From an uncultured Bacteroidota bacterium (GTDB lineage Bacteria; Bacteroidota; Bacteroidia; Chitinophagales; LD1), in assembly GCA_937894725.1 (NCBI GenBank), contig CALAYL010000036.1, positions 10,485 through 74,484 on the forward strand: a stretch of DNA of 64,000 nt, given 5' to 3'. Position 1 is the first letter of the stretch; the number at the start of each line of letters is the position of its first letter. Below, one piece after another: positions 63,965 through 64,000 of the stretch. The notes beneath the pieces were generated by a model. That model ran no database searches, was not told the DNA's origin, and worked only from the letters and a program-made list of their open reading frames with translations. The translations under genes were made by a program, and so were the position numbers.

Positions 63965-64000
63965 AAGGTGGCGATTTTCACCACAAATGTTGATGCGGAG

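Overview
The window comes from a member of the phylum Bacteroidota, probably an uncultured or little-studied lineage near Chitinophagales, Saprospirales or Flavobacteriales. The evidence is protein families rather than composition alone. There are type IX secretion (T9SS) C-terminal sorting domains of both type A and type B, PorP/SprF outer-membrane proteins, an HU-CCDC81/SPOR protein, the miaB / sigma-54 regulator / lptE gene run, a PID-CTERM-like small protein and 2-4 kb TPR genes. Several genes are preceded by a TAnnTTTG-type -7 box and have no clear Shine-Dalgarno sequence. The DNA is AT-rich and gene-dense, with short same-strand operons, many 4-bp ATGA overlaps and convergent 3' ends. 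No phage, insertion sequence, CRISPR array or classical defence system was found.

Layout. 1-8073 (minus strand): the 5' part of a secreted FN3-like protein, an active/inactive pair of M16 peptidases, a TlpA-like thioredoxin, menaquinone genes menE and menC, a sirtuin and an NlpC/P60 peptidase. 8183-18755 (plus): two modules, each a type B sorting-domain adhesin followed by a PorP/SprF partner; the second adhesin is a 2214-residue PKD protein. 18762-24574 (minus): HU/SPOR protein, an outer-membrane beta-barrel and a 1000-residue TPR protein. 24833-29107 (minus): tRNA-Met with a terminator, a metallo-beta-lactamase-fold hydrolase, lptE, a sigma-54 activator and miaB. 29220-41119: mixed housekeeping, including a coiled-coil protein, a CoA-type NUDIX hydrolase, LysM and NfeD proteins, a secreted HEXXH protease, ribD, prmC, Sua5/YciO, a thioesterase, a transglutaminase-like protein, a ferredoxin reductase with a 2Fe-2S ferredoxin, and a PhnA-like protein.

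41120-46011: a 120-nt tRNA-like RNA with a strong palindromic terminator, an Lrp-type regulator with apparent operator repeats, two LEA14-like proteins, an AlkB-family membrane hydroxylase, DUF2461, a degenerate nucleosidase-fold protein and DUF4442. 46012-57272: a PI-PLC lipoprotein, an ABC-F ATPase, a large T9SS type A protein followed by a polyproline PID-CTERM-like peptide, xerD, a TPR-adenylate cyclase, a small lipoprotein and an M48-like peptidase whose signal peptide is interrupted by a TGA codon. 57430-61910: parE-parC (topoisomerase IV). 61941-64000: a 5'-truncated DUF2339 membrane-protein gene abutting an unrelated plus-strand fragment and a repeat-like edge.

Most of the window is ordinary core genome for this phylum. 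The best leads are the tRNA-like RNA at 41179-41298, the interrupted lipoprotein signal at 57174-57272, the PID-CTERM-like peptide at 52421-52624, the catalytically degenerate nucleosidase at 44625-45302, and the broken junction near 63670.
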